A stretch of DNA of 64,000 nucleotides from NCBI GenBank assembly GCA_037074705.1, contig CM073590.1, positions 179,257,246 to 179,321,245 of the forward strand, written 5' to 3'. Under the pieces are notes generated by a model. It saw only the letters and a program-made list of their open reading frames with translations, had not been told where the DNA came from and made no database searches. This stretch comes from Zhengitettix transpicula (taxonomy: Eukaryota; Arthropoda; Insecta; Orthoptera; Tetrigidae). Made by a program: the position numbers and the translations under genes. Positions 1 to 10,120 of the stretch are shown in pieces; position 1 is the stretch's first letter; every line of letters begins with the position of its first letter.

Positions 1-451
1 AATAACATTGTGTCAGGGTATTCAGGTATTCTATATGTATTAACGTCATTTGAAAGGCCTTTGGCGACACACAATAGATTCACTGAATACGGATATACCC
101 GACTATATGCCACAGTTATTATACAACCACTGAGAGGAATCATGTACTGACCAAACAATTTGTCGATATCAGAATATTGAATACGAAATCACACAGCCGC
201 GTTTCATCTGTGGATCTGAGAAGAGTAATTATTACCCCCACCCCCGACACAAGTTTTTGACGTGAATACGTCTTTAAAATTGTTTCCATAGTGGGAGGCA
301 ATTCATAAAACGAATGATAACAAAATCGGTTGATACAGTTTGGTGTTGCAGCTACATAACTATCATCTCTATCCAAAATTTAATTACACCACTGGATAGC
401 TAAAGGATCAAAGAATTCGTTACACTAAGTGAGGACTGTGACTCATCGCGC
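1..451. other. Unannotated AT-rich sequence
   Basis: No gene, RNA or recognisable repeat was seen here. Small frames on both strands have no family resemblance and were not called. Confidence 0.5.
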
Positions 452-487
452 ATGGCGGCGACGGGGGGGGGGGGGGAACGCCGCCAT
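452..487. repeat. Perfect 9-bp hairpin around a G14 run
   Basis: The arms ATGGCGGCG (452-460) and CGCCGCCAT (479-487) are exact reverse complements. The loop is AC, fourteen G (463-476) and AA. It lies about 185 bp upstream of the first open frame of the LINE fragment, so it may belong to that element's 5' leader. The run length may be affected by sequencing error. Confidence 0.75.
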
Positions 488-671
488 TTTGCTGCATTTT
501 GAGATTTCCATTTAGCACAACTTTTGACTCGGAGAAGCTACGACGTTCGTTTAAGTTTCAATCGTTAGCTCCCGTCAAAATATATCGATTGCATATATAA
601 AACATTAGTTTGAAATAGTTACAGTGAAAATATAAGGTTTTAAAATAAAAAAATATAATCAAAAATATATA

Positions 672-932
672 ATGGCGGCCTATACGTGTCAAAAAGCCAA
701 ATCCAAATACAGAGATCGTATACGGTTGGAAATGGCTTCTCAAAAGCAATCGAATGAAACGAATAAAACACCATATGACCGAGTGAAGCTGTGCCAGGAA
801 CGTAAAAGAATGAATGAGGCCGAGAGGATCAACGACGGTGTCAGTACATCTGCGGTTGTAATTATGCAAGTGGATGATGAAATCGCTTCTTTATCGACGC
901 CGGACTGTGTAGACACATTGGGCAGCACCTAG
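672..932 (+). pseudogene. Short basic ORF ahead of LINE endonuclease
   Basis: This is an 86-residue open frame starting with ATG in an AATGG context. It is rich in Lys, Arg, Gln and Glu in its first 55 residues (YRDRIRLEM, KLCQERKRMNE), followed by an acidic and Thr/Ser-rich tail. I do not recognise its family. It ends four bases before the frame that opens into the endonuclease of a non-LTR retrotransposon at about 936. It could therefore be the end of that element's first ORF, or the N-terminal part of its polyprotein separated by a frameshift. A host peptide is less likely given this neighbour. Its function is unknown. Confidence 0.35.
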
Positions 933-935
933 TAA

Positions 936-1681
936 ACTTATCACCGCCATTAATGCACCAAACTTTCTCGCGCACTCAGAAGACATCTCTACCGATTCAA
1001 TCATCAACAGATCTGATTATTTGGCAATTAGCGAGACTTGGGTGGAAGATTCCATGCCAGTTCATGTGCCTGGCTTTGATCCGAGATCATATTGTAATAC
1101 CGCTAAGCGCAGACAAATTGCAACTACATCATCGGCGGCGGTATCATCATCATCATCATCAAGTCGCATAGCCGGTGGAGTCGCCATATATCGCAACATC
1201 AATAGCTTCACTGATTGTAACAGAGTTAACATTGACATTTCGGAAATTAATTTGTAAATGAAAGACGCAAAGGCTGGTGATGTCTGTCTAGCAAACGTAA
1301 CGGTCAATGGCATCTTCAAATTCATACTCGGGTGTGTGTACATCCATCCGGGCACAGCCTTAGCAGAAATTAAACTCTTTATGTTACGATCGCTATTAAA
1401 ATATTCCAAAATATTCTAAAATTATACCCGATTACGAGCCTGATCTCACTACACCAATTGTGATAGTCGGAGACTTTAATGTTAATGTCTCACAAGAGCG
1501 GTCATTGTCCGGCTTCATGCTCAGTGAGTTCAATTTATCTTACATCGAAACTTCTCCAACAACGTTAGGTCATACCTGTATTGATTTAACGTTTACCAGA
1601 AATCTCGATATAACCTGTATGCCATTTGTATCGTACGTTTCGTATCACAGACCTATTATTAATAAAGTTATAACACAGTAA
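936..1681 (+). pseudogene. LINE endonuclease domain, broken (non-LTR retrotransposon 5' part)
   Basis: Conceptual translation gives an APE-type endonuclease, the enzyme that nicks target DNA for non-LTR retrotransposition. Readable blocks in order are NAPNFLAHSEDI with SDYLAISETWV (about 957-1045), GGVAIYRNI (about 1171-1197), GDVCLANVTVNG and ILGCVYIHPG (about 1279-1350), and IVGDFNVNVS (about 1463-1492) followed by HTCIDLTFTR. The gene is dead. There is a TAA at 1255-1257 and a frame change near 1400. The usual SDH catalytic motif reads SYH (about 1640-1650), losing the Asp. No reverse transcriptase follows, so only the 5' portion of the element is present. The blocks fit elements of the Jockey/CR1/L2 type in general; the clade is not assigned. 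Confidence 0.8.
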
Positions 1682-1806
1682 TTATTTGTTTACTTGACGT
1701 CTTTCCTGAACCCGACGAAAGGAAATAGTTGCCATCATAATCAAAACATCGGAACCCGAAGTGTACAAACTTGATTATGACATACATAAAATACTGTATT
1801 TTATAT

Positions 1807-2701
1807 TGTAATAATCAAATTTAAAACATTTAGAAGCATTTAATTTAATTTAATGAATTTAATCGTGCCACACGTTGTGGAAACATTTTGTAATAATCAA
1901 ATAGATGGCTTAAATAAAAAGATTAAATTTTAACAACAAACAAATTTATTATCAAAATTAAACAATTATGCCAATTAAACATATCTCATTCTCTCAGGGT
2001 CTCAACTGGGTTTGATAACGGCGAATCGTTCAAAATAATTAAAGAACAAAATTAAATTTAAAAGGAAACAGATTTTGCACATCAATTAACAAACCTGAAT
2101 TTAATTGTCAACGAAATTAATCTACAAAGATTGCTTCTAATTTACAATTTTTTTATCAATAAGAAAGGAACGATATCTGACATCTATCTTTTAATTTGGT
2201 TTACATCATTAACTTTTTTCTACTGCTACTTACGGCTGCCCACTGCTTCTAGGATACTTTGGATTTACGAAGCACGGGGATGGGTTTTGCACAGCTTCTA
2301 TTTAGCTCACAGATTATAATTTAAATATTTCTGGAACTCAGTCAGGAACTAGGAACCTCTTCTTCGTCTCTCGCTCCTTCGGTTGCCTCCTTCTTAGCAG
2401 ATTTTTGTAGTTCTGCCTTCGATTCTCACTCTCGGTACGTGTTTAATCTTCCAGCCAAACGTCCACCCAACTTAATGCTCTCGCCTCTGATTTCCAACTC
2501 CTTTAATTTTAGTTCCGTCCTCGACTGAATTCCATAGCTGACTGCCCTCGTCTCGTAATTTTGAGCGCGCATTCCTTCTTCCAACCAAGACAACAATACT
2601 GTTTCATTGTCGCTTATAGTGTTCGGTACCGCCGTCAATAATGTTTCTCTAACAATTCAGATTATCAATCACCATTAATGCCTTAATTAATAGGCATTAC
2701 A
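1807..2701 (-). repeat. TGTAAT element, 895 bp
   Basis: The element is bounded on the plus strand by TGTAATAATCAAA at 1807 and GGCATTACA ending at 2701, both flanked by TA-rich DNA. Read on the minus strand it has the body shared with other copies in the window: a block with 'gggtttgataac' and 'tctcagggtc' (cf. 'gaccctgag'), an AT-rich tail, then a LTR-like end TTATTACA. After that comes a CCACAACGTGTGG motif resembling a primer-binding-site region, then about 60 bp ending in TTATTACA again. No coding capacity was seen. Confidence 0.65.
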
Positions 2702-5302
2702 ATATATAATAGTGTATTTTATATATAATATAAAATAGCGTATTTTATATGGAAAATATTACCCGTTACGTACAATTATTTAATTACAACACACGGCTGT
2801 GTCCATGACACACCAGGTTTTTATTTTGTACGTGTAGAATTCTAAATATGCGCTCTATGTCCGCGAAAACTGTTGGTACTTAACATAATACATAATAATC
2901 TCAGTGGTATCGTTCTTACCTCAAACGCTAACACATCGTAGAATTTTAATAATAATGTAAGTTAATAAAAGGCAGTATAGTTTCCAATACCATGAGTATC
3001 CACAGATGACAGAATTTTAGTCTGCTGTGGAATTCATAGAGTTGTAAGTCAACATTTGTTTAGCAAGTGCTATAGTGGCACTAATAATTTATATGTGATG
3101 TACCTATTATTTTTTCCTACTACAGACACGCATTACAGTCGTACTCGTTGTATAATCGCTACTGAGGGAATGTAGACGGTTCAGCCTCGCTGACTGATCC
3201 GTGCAGTGTCAAACTCGGTGAACAGACAAAGCCCCGGATATTGTTCTCTGAAGCACCTTTGTGCACGCGTTATGCGCAAGAGGCCACTTTGCCCTCTGCA
3301 GAGGAAATATTACAAGCCTGCTCAACTAATTCTCTACATGCATTAATTCTGATAGCAACCAAGTACGAGGGCAGATCAAAGTTTAAAAAGTCTCAGTATG
3401 ACATTGACACAAACAGCCATTTATAGACCAAATATACTTAAAAGTTACAACCATTTTATTCAATTGTAAGAGAAGGTCTCGAAAATAGGTTAAAGTTTAT
3501 GTTTGCGGATTTTATAGAACACCTCGTTATAAGCAGTTTACAACAAACAAAACATCGGACATTGAAAAAATCTTTACTATTTTTTCAGCGGTAAAGAAAT
3601 TCACATTTGGGCTAATTTTTTATGTTGAGCGTTCAGGACGTTCAGAAATTGGCATGGCTTATAAAATTGTAGGTATCCTCAATTTAGTATTGAAAGACCG
3701 ATAATTACGATACGCGTTTTTACCAACGTCGCAATAATACCGGCTGATCGTGTCCACTTTTTACATGAACAGTTAACCCGAAATAAGCTCGAAATCATAG
3801 AGCTGAACTAAATCAGCAGTGTGTGACTTTTTTAAAACCCCGATCGAGCGGATTAATGATTACACCAGTGAATCGAACCAAAGCGGAAACAGGAGGTTCA
3901 AGAGGTAGGAATTACTCAATCAGCAGGGAAAAGCATAGCCACTGCCATGATGATTTAATTGTGAAAAGTATGCAAAATGTCCCCAAAATAAATAGTTACT
4001 TTCTTCTAAATATAATAACTTTAATGAAAATATAATTTATAATATATTCTGAGGTGTTAAGGAATTAAATTTGAAATAATGTGTATCATTTATTCTCGTA
4101 CCGGGTGTAGAGTCCATCCTCCCCGGGAACCCGGTGAATTGAAATTATCCGAGCAGAAATCTCGGTAACTGGAAACTCGCAACGAAAAGACTATTGTCCA
4201 GGGAGCCTTTTTGTGTATGTAATACAGAGAAAGCATTTTCCTGGCTACCGTTGAGTAAAGTAGGACCTCCACGGCATCGGTTGTCTGCTTTTCTGTTTCT
4301 TTGTCCATCTTCTTTTCTTTCAACGTCGTATAACGCTAAATGAAAAGTTCTCTGCTTTTAGCGTGACAGGTGAATTTACAGTGAACGTTGAGAATATTCA
4401 GCTTTGTAAGAAGTACATTTGGCCTATTGTAGCACAATCGTGACAAAACTACGTTTTTAAATCACCAAAAGAAAATTAAAACAATTTTATTATTTCTAAT
4501 TTGGAATTTATAGCATTTTCCTTTTTTATAATTTGTGTGTATTTTATATTACCAGTAAGTTCCGTGGTTTATCAGACCACGAAATGATATTAGAAACACA
4601 CAGTGAATATTTCGATCTTTAATTATTCTGAACATTGAATTTTTAACAGTCTTTATATATATTGTAAGTCAGAGATCATTTTAGTGCTTTCTTCGGTGTA
4701 AATCGATCTCTGGATACGACAGAAATGGGGAATGAACGTCGACTGAGTGCATCCAGTTTTCCCAGACAACTGAAGTGTTACGTATAGTACCAGGATATCA
4801 CGTTGCAGATTCTCCGTGAGTGATATTCGAACATGATCTGTGAAAATGTAATCTGTAAGCAACGAATGTGTGTCTGCAATCTAGCGTATATTCGATTCGC
4901 GCTCAGATTAAAAGTATTTAAGATTTTCCATAAAGAATTTCTTTCTTCTATATTCGTGTGCACCTGTCAATATATTTATTTTATATAATAAAAGTATAAG
5001 ATGTTAATTTTCCATAAAATATTTTCCATGAAACTTAAAAGTCAGAGAATTTGCATCTAACAGCTGGTGTCATTTAAAGTTAGTAACTCACTTGGAGAAT
5101 TACGCAAGTTATAATAAATATTTCAGGTGCTGTAAATTGTATTTAATGTACGTGTGCTTCAACAATGTTTGTAGTTGAAATAATATTTGAGTGGTTGAGT
5201 TGAAAATCGACGCAATTATTTTCACTGTTTTAAATTTACTCATAGCGTCGATTATTCAGATATATGTATGTATATATAAAATACTTTGGAAAATTATATA
5301 TA
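2702..5302. other. Unannotated, AT-rich
   Basis: Nothing with family resemblance was found on either strand. A TATATATTGTAAG start at about 4657 recalls the TGTAAT termini, but no matching end was located. Confidence 0.5.
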
Positions 5303-6248
5303 TGTCAATTAAATAGGCCATTAATTCTTTTTAATATAATTAAATTGTTAGCGGTATGAATGCGTAAAGGCGACAATGAAGGCGGGTTTTTCCTTTGTTC
5401 AACAATGTAGACCGCGCGCGCTTGAACTCTGTGTCTGGAATCGGCAATGATATGAGAAGGAGGCTAAAATATGAGTACGAGATATATAATACACTATCAA
5501 ACAGTAAAGTCTGCAAATATAAATTGCAAATCGCGAGTTCCTGTATGGAAGCAAGCAAATAACAGTACGGAGAGATTTTCATAACAGTTTGCAAACGGGG
5601 AAGCAAAAGGTTGTTTCACGCTGATGGAACAATTTTCGCATTGAGGAATCCGGTGTCCGCTAGCTGACCAGAAAGGGGAGGCTCATCCGAGGTTCCAGAT
5701 AGCTGAGGGCGAGAAATTCAAGCGTGTGTATTAAAATTGCAATGGTGTAGATTCTGTGTAAAAATGCTTTTTTTAGTGTGGTAGTTTTCAAGCTACAAGA
5801 GAGTATCAAGCTACAAGTGAGTATCCAAAACTTTGATATACATTTGTAAACGATAATTAAAAAGGTATAGTCAGATTTCGTTCAGTTTTCGTTTCATTTA
5901 GTTTTCTTCTGTTTCAATTATCTTCATATTGTTTTAGGTTAACTTTTTATATTTGAATTGTTAATTGTCAGTTTATACATTGATTTTGTTCTAATTATCA
6001 AACCCAGTAGTGACCCTGAGATATAGAGATCCGACGTATTTTATTGTAATGATATAAGAATTGTATGTTCTTAAATGCCACGAATTAATAAATTTATTTT
6101 AAAGCTTAGTAAATGTTGTTAATTATTCCTATGATTTAAGACCACCTTTTTAATCATTATATATTCGACGTCTTTTAACATGTGGCTCATTATTCAAATT
6201 TTTCTTAATTTTTTCTTAATTGATTCATTTAATTAACACTAACATGTT
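5303..6248 (+). repeat. TGTAAT-like unit A
   Basis: It starts TGTCAATTAAATAGGCCATT after a TA run. It contains the shared block 'gtcagatttcgtt', then 'caaacccag' and 'gaccctgag', and the tail 'aattaataaatttatttt'. A LTR-like end (CATTATA, about 6160) is followed by a degenerate ACGTC...GTGGCTC motif and about 60 AT-rich bp up to a TA microsatellite. It is the first of three head-to-tail units. Confidence 0.55.
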
Positions 6249-6270
6249 ATATATATATATATATATATAT
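6249..6270. repeat. (TA)n microsatellite between units A and B
   Basis: Uninterrupted alternating T and A separate the end of unit A from the TGTGATTACA start of unit B. Confidence 0.9.
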
Positions 6271-7150
6271 TGTGATTACAAATGTGTAATTAATTAATAA
6301 ATTGTTTCTTTAATTATTGGCGGCGTAACTCATGGCATTGTAAATAACTGCATTGTTTGGCGTGAATGCAGAGCCGATAATGGTTGCTACAAGGTATTGT
6401 CAAAAAAAGGCATATATAGACGTTCAGAACTTTAGCGGAGCAGAGTTGCTAGTTGCAAGTTGGTAGTCGCCAGTTCCCAGTGGTTGTCAGATATTGAGGA
6501 TGCAGAATGTAAGCAGTTTTTAATCAGATATTCAGAGAGAGCAGAATGTGAACAGTAAAAAGCAATTAGTCAGCGAGCGGTATTTAGTCTGTAAACAGTT
6601 AGAAATTCAGAAAAGAAGAAAGGCACCGAAAATTTTCCAAAGTGTTTGAAAAATGATAAGAAAGTAGAATCAGTGAAATAGCGTTGTAGATAAAAAATTA
6701 AAGCAAATTACGTTTGCATAAACCTCAGCAGCTCAAAAAATGGTAGTAATTAAAACAAATTTTCATCTGTAAACATAAGTAAATACCATTTACCGTCAGA
6801 TTTCAATAACTTTAATAGAATTATATAACTTTTCATATTAGTAATAGTTTTTTATTTTTCTACTGCCTTTATTAGAGGCCGGCCGGATAAGCGTCCCTGA
6901 AATTGAGATTTCTCATAAAAGCTCAGGCATTAATTTAAAATGTAAAATCAACGAAGATCAAATGTGTAAAATAAATAACTTTTTAAAAAAATAATTGTTT
7001 AATTTCGATTTCCTTCCTTTATTATTTTAACCTTGTGTATACCACATTATTTTGTCTGCAACGTGCTCGTATTTTGTTTATACAATACTTTTAATTACTA
7101 CATAATTTGCCTCTCCAACGTGGGGCTTATTTTCATTTGCATAAAATTAG
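6271..7150 (+). repeat. TGTAAT-like unit B (divergent)
   Basis: It starts TGTGATTACAAAT and shares 'agaatcagtgaa', the 'gtcagatttc' block and the overall order with units A and C. It ends with TTAATTACTACA, followed by CTCCAACGTGGGGC (about 7115), the clearest primer-binding-site-like motif in the window. About 25 bp later unit C begins directly with 'aggccgttaatt', lacking its own first bases. Confidence 0.5.
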
Positions 7151-8116
7151 AGGCCGTTAATTATTTTAATATAATTGGACTGTTAGCGGTACATTTCTTG
7201 AAAGCAACAATCACGGCTTTTTGTCGGCGATAGTTGAAAAGCCGCACGCTCGTACGGAAGTTCAGTCCGGCGAACGTTACGGGAGAATGAGGATGCTGAT
7301 TTAAAAAGTACGAATAGCGTGGTCCAGGAAGTTCAACTGCGAGATCTATTAAACTCTGTAAAACACAAGTAAATAGTTATTGACGGAAAGACTCTTGATA
7401 TACAATCGCTAAGTGCAAGCAAAAGGTTTGTACCACACAGATGCGAAATAACATTTCGCATAAAGATCATCGAGGAGTCATACGTCCGAGGGCTGACCGA
7501 GGGAGCGGCTGATCCCAAAATTGCAGGTGGAATAACAACGAGAACTACGACCGTGTTTATTAAAAATGATGTGTAGAATCAGTGAATAACTGCCTTTTTA
7601 GTGAGTTGTGACCTCAAACCTCAAGAATCAGATCTGGTACCAGAAAGATATTCGTGAGTACAAAAACAATTATTTAAAGTACGTAAACGAGGATTAAAGG
7701 TATAAGTCAGATTTCGTTATCCTGTTTAGTTTTCGTTTCTTTATTGTGTTTAGAATTTATATTCCGTTCATTTCAATTTTGATTTGTTAATTAGTTTATT
7801 AAATTTGTTTGTTCTTACTATAAAGTCCAGTAAAGACCCTAAGAGAAAGAGTAATTAGATGAAATTGTTGTAAAATTATAAAGTTGTATTTTCTTAGCAC
7901 ACCACAAATAAAATAAAAAAATAATATAAAAGTTGGTTTGTAAATTTAAGGAAATTAAATGTGCAAAGTGAGGCTGATAATTTGTATCTTTGAGAAATAA
8001 AATTTGTTTTTTTAATTAATTAATTTTAATTCACTTAAAGCCTTTCAGTTAATCATTACATTTTGGCCCAACAACGTGGGCAAATTTAATTCATTTTAAT
8101 TAATCCATTTAATCAT

Positions 8117-8118
<2 letters not shown>
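7151..8118 (+). repeat. TGTAAT-like unit C
   Basis: It starts inside the shared 'ggccgttaatt' block (5' terminus missing). It shares a segment with unit A ('actgttagcggta' versus 'attgttagcggta', then the 'gtcagatttcgtt' region and 'agaccctaagag'). It ends TTAATCATTACA, then TTTTGGCCCAACAACGTGGG, then about 55 AT-rich bp to 'aatcattac' at the TA microsatellite. Confidence 0.6.

Positions 8119-8119
<1 letters not shown>

Positions 8120-8160
<41 letters not shown>
8120..8160. repeat. (TA)n microsatellite
   Basis: About 41 bp of pure TA repeat at the right edge of unit C. Confidence 0.95.
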
Positions 8161-8163
<3 letters not shown>

Positions 8164-8988
8164 ATGTGTGTGTGAAATGGATATTACGCGCTTACATATT
8201 GTAATGAGGAAAATTTTGAATGTCTCAAACATCGTATGTAAAATTAAATATACTGTGTTATGAATTTGGTGCGTCTTTGACGGGGTGAGAGTGAAAGCGG
8301 TAGGCCTTTGGTTTGGGAAATTTTTTATCATGGTCACTCTCACATATCTATTTGGCAGATCAGAGGAGAGAGAGCTCTAGCTTATGTGCGTCCGTGCTGG
8401 GAAACGGGCGTAAAGTAAAGGATAAAATGTAAAAAGTTATTGGAAGGTCTCGATGATGAGCGAATAGAATTCACATAAGTCTGAATAATCGTCACTATGA
8501 GTAAAGTTAAAACAGTGAAAATATATCGACATAAATTAAAGTGCAGCGAATCATTGTTTTTGAAAGACGAGTAAAGAGTTTGTTTATGAAGAAAGCGTAA
8601 AGTGTTCAGTTTGAAGTGGGACTTGAACACGAGCCTACACTTCTGCAGTCCGGCTCTGAACCCCTGATAAAATCATATATATTGTAATAAGGTTGCTTGT
8701 AGCACCAAACTGTAATTTAAACAGCGACAATTTGGACAAACAGATAAGACATTTAAATTAATAAGTAAATTTTCGTTATATTGCCACAAATGTTTTTCCA
8801 TTATATCCACACACGAAAATTAATCCTGAAGAGAAAGTCGACGTTCATGTTTGAAAAAGATTTTATAGAAATGTGTAAAAATTATATATTTTTCATTAAT
8901 TGCACTGATTTAAATTAAAATATTTTATTTAATTTAAACTTTAATTATTTATAATAAATAAAACCATAATAAAAAATCGTTCATTACA
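8161..8988 (+). repeat. Dispersed repeat family D, copy 1
   Basis: The right part ('ggacaaacagataagacatt' onward through 'attgccacaaa' to 'cgttcattacaat') matches a second copy at about 53,520-53,860 with many substitutions. The left part shares 'tttatgaagaaagc'. The segment 8683-8988 is itself bounded by TGTAATAAGG and TTCATTACA and flanked by ATATAT. It could therefore be a separate 306-bp element with the same termini as the larger family. No coding sequence. Confidence 0.45.
8619..8682 (-). repeat. tRNA-like (SINE-head-like) sequence, copy 1
   Basis: Read on the minus strand it carries a tRNA-like stretch, AGAGCCGGACTGCAG, and a B-box-like GTGTTCAAGTCCC, in the order and spacing of a tRNA gene. 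No good acceptor stem was found, so it is not called as a functional tRNA. It ends in 'gataaaatcatatatatt', shared with the copy at 9150. Confidence 0.45.
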
Positions 8989-9149
8989 ATATATCTGGCA
9001 GTTCGCACTACGATATCACTCTCCTCTGCTTCGAGGTACATTACTATTATTCAGTCATGGAATATTCTAGTACAGAACATTATACTAACAGAAATTTCTA
9101 GAACTGAAATATAAACAATGTAAACAAATAAAAAATTGGTTGCGGCGAT

Positions 9150-9209
9150 TGGGACACGAGCCTACACTTCTTCAGTCCGGTTCTGAACCCCTGATAAAAT
9201 CATATATAT
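9150..9209 (-). repeat. tRNA-like (SINE-head-like) sequence, copy 2
   Basis: It is nearly the same as 8619-8682, with a short internal deletion in the B-box region and two substitutions. It ends with the same 'gataaaatcatatata' and again abuts a TGTAAT-type element. Confidence 0.45.
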
Positions 9210-9911
9210 TGAATGAATATTAAAAAGAGATTAATTTAACAAACAAAATTTATTTAATTAATGATACAATTATTTAATTAGTGTTACAATTAATTTGTCC
9301 TACGTTGGAACGGCGAAATTTAATTTAACAAACAAATATTTTATTTATAACTTTTTGGGCCTTCTGAATAAAACAAAACCTTTATAAGACAATTTACTTC
9401 ATTGAATATAAATTTACAACATTTAAATCTCAAAGTTTAGCAATTTGATAACAATTACCTTAGGGTCGTTTACTTGAGCTTGATAAGTAAAGAACTGTCA
9501 AAGAATTTATAAATTAAGTAATTAACAATCCAAAACTTAAAATGAGACGAACGAAATCTGATGAATACCTTTAACTATCGTTTACAAACTTAATTATTTT
9601 GGTTTCTACTTACGAAATGTCCTGGTACCAGACTTAGTTTCCGGGCTTGGGGACACAATTTTTCACTAAAAGGCCATGAACCACAGATTCTAAACACGAT
9701 AGTCAAACACACGGTCGTAGTTAGTGGATTTTCCTCCGGGAACTCGATGTGATTCACCTCCGGGTCATCAGCCAGACATAGAGTTACTCAATGTCTTTAT
9801 GTGGAAAATGTTGATTTCGGTACGCGTATGAATCTGAATGTGGCGCTAAAGATTTGATTCTGCTTTGCAGTTCTTTTTTACAATGTATATCACTGGCCTC
9901 TAATTAGTATT

Positions 9912-9914
<3 letters not shown>
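9210..9914 (-). repeat. TGTAAT element, about 705 bp
   Basis: On the plus strand it ends 'taattagtattaca' at 9914 before a TA microsatellite. The minus-strand reading gives the shared order: TGTAATACTAATTA, the 'gtccccaagcc' and 'ggtaccaggac' block (compare 'ggtaccagaa' in unit C), 'cagatttcgtt', and a CCAACGTAGG motif near the other end (about 9298-9307). The other terminus is degenerate. Confidence 0.6.
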
Positions 9915-9946
<32 letters not shown>

Positions 9947-9993
9947 ATTTAGCTTATAGCTTTATACTATTTCCAGATAAAATCATATATATG

Positions 9994-10030
<37 letters not shown>

Positions 10031-10120
10031 TATATATATATGAAAATTTTCTTAGAGCTTTATACGTTTCCAGATAAAATCATATATATATATATATATA
10101 TATATAATGGATACTGTGCA
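9915..10120. repeat. TA-rich tandem cassette
   Basis: Two copies of a unit made of 'atgaaaattt', 'agctttatac', 'ttccagataaaatcat' and a long TA run (9,940-9,990 and 10,041-10,090 core parts). A third core without the TA run lies at about 10,470-10,500. The shared 'gataaaatcatatata' also ends the tRNA-like copies at 8682 and 9209, which suggests a common 3' tail. Confidence 0.65.

Noticed and set aside
558..869. 103-codon minus-strand frame rich in Phe, Tyr and Ile
   Set aside because: It lies opposite the LINE leader and its first ORF, in AT-rich sequence, with no domain. Shadow frame.
1062..1409. 115-codon minus-strand frame
   Set aside because: Antisense of the endonuclease domain; its Asp run is the complement of an ATC/TCA repeat.
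8619..8682. Functional tRNA gene
   Set aside because: Only A/B-box-like segments; no acceptor stem, and a second decayed copy shares the same 3' tail.
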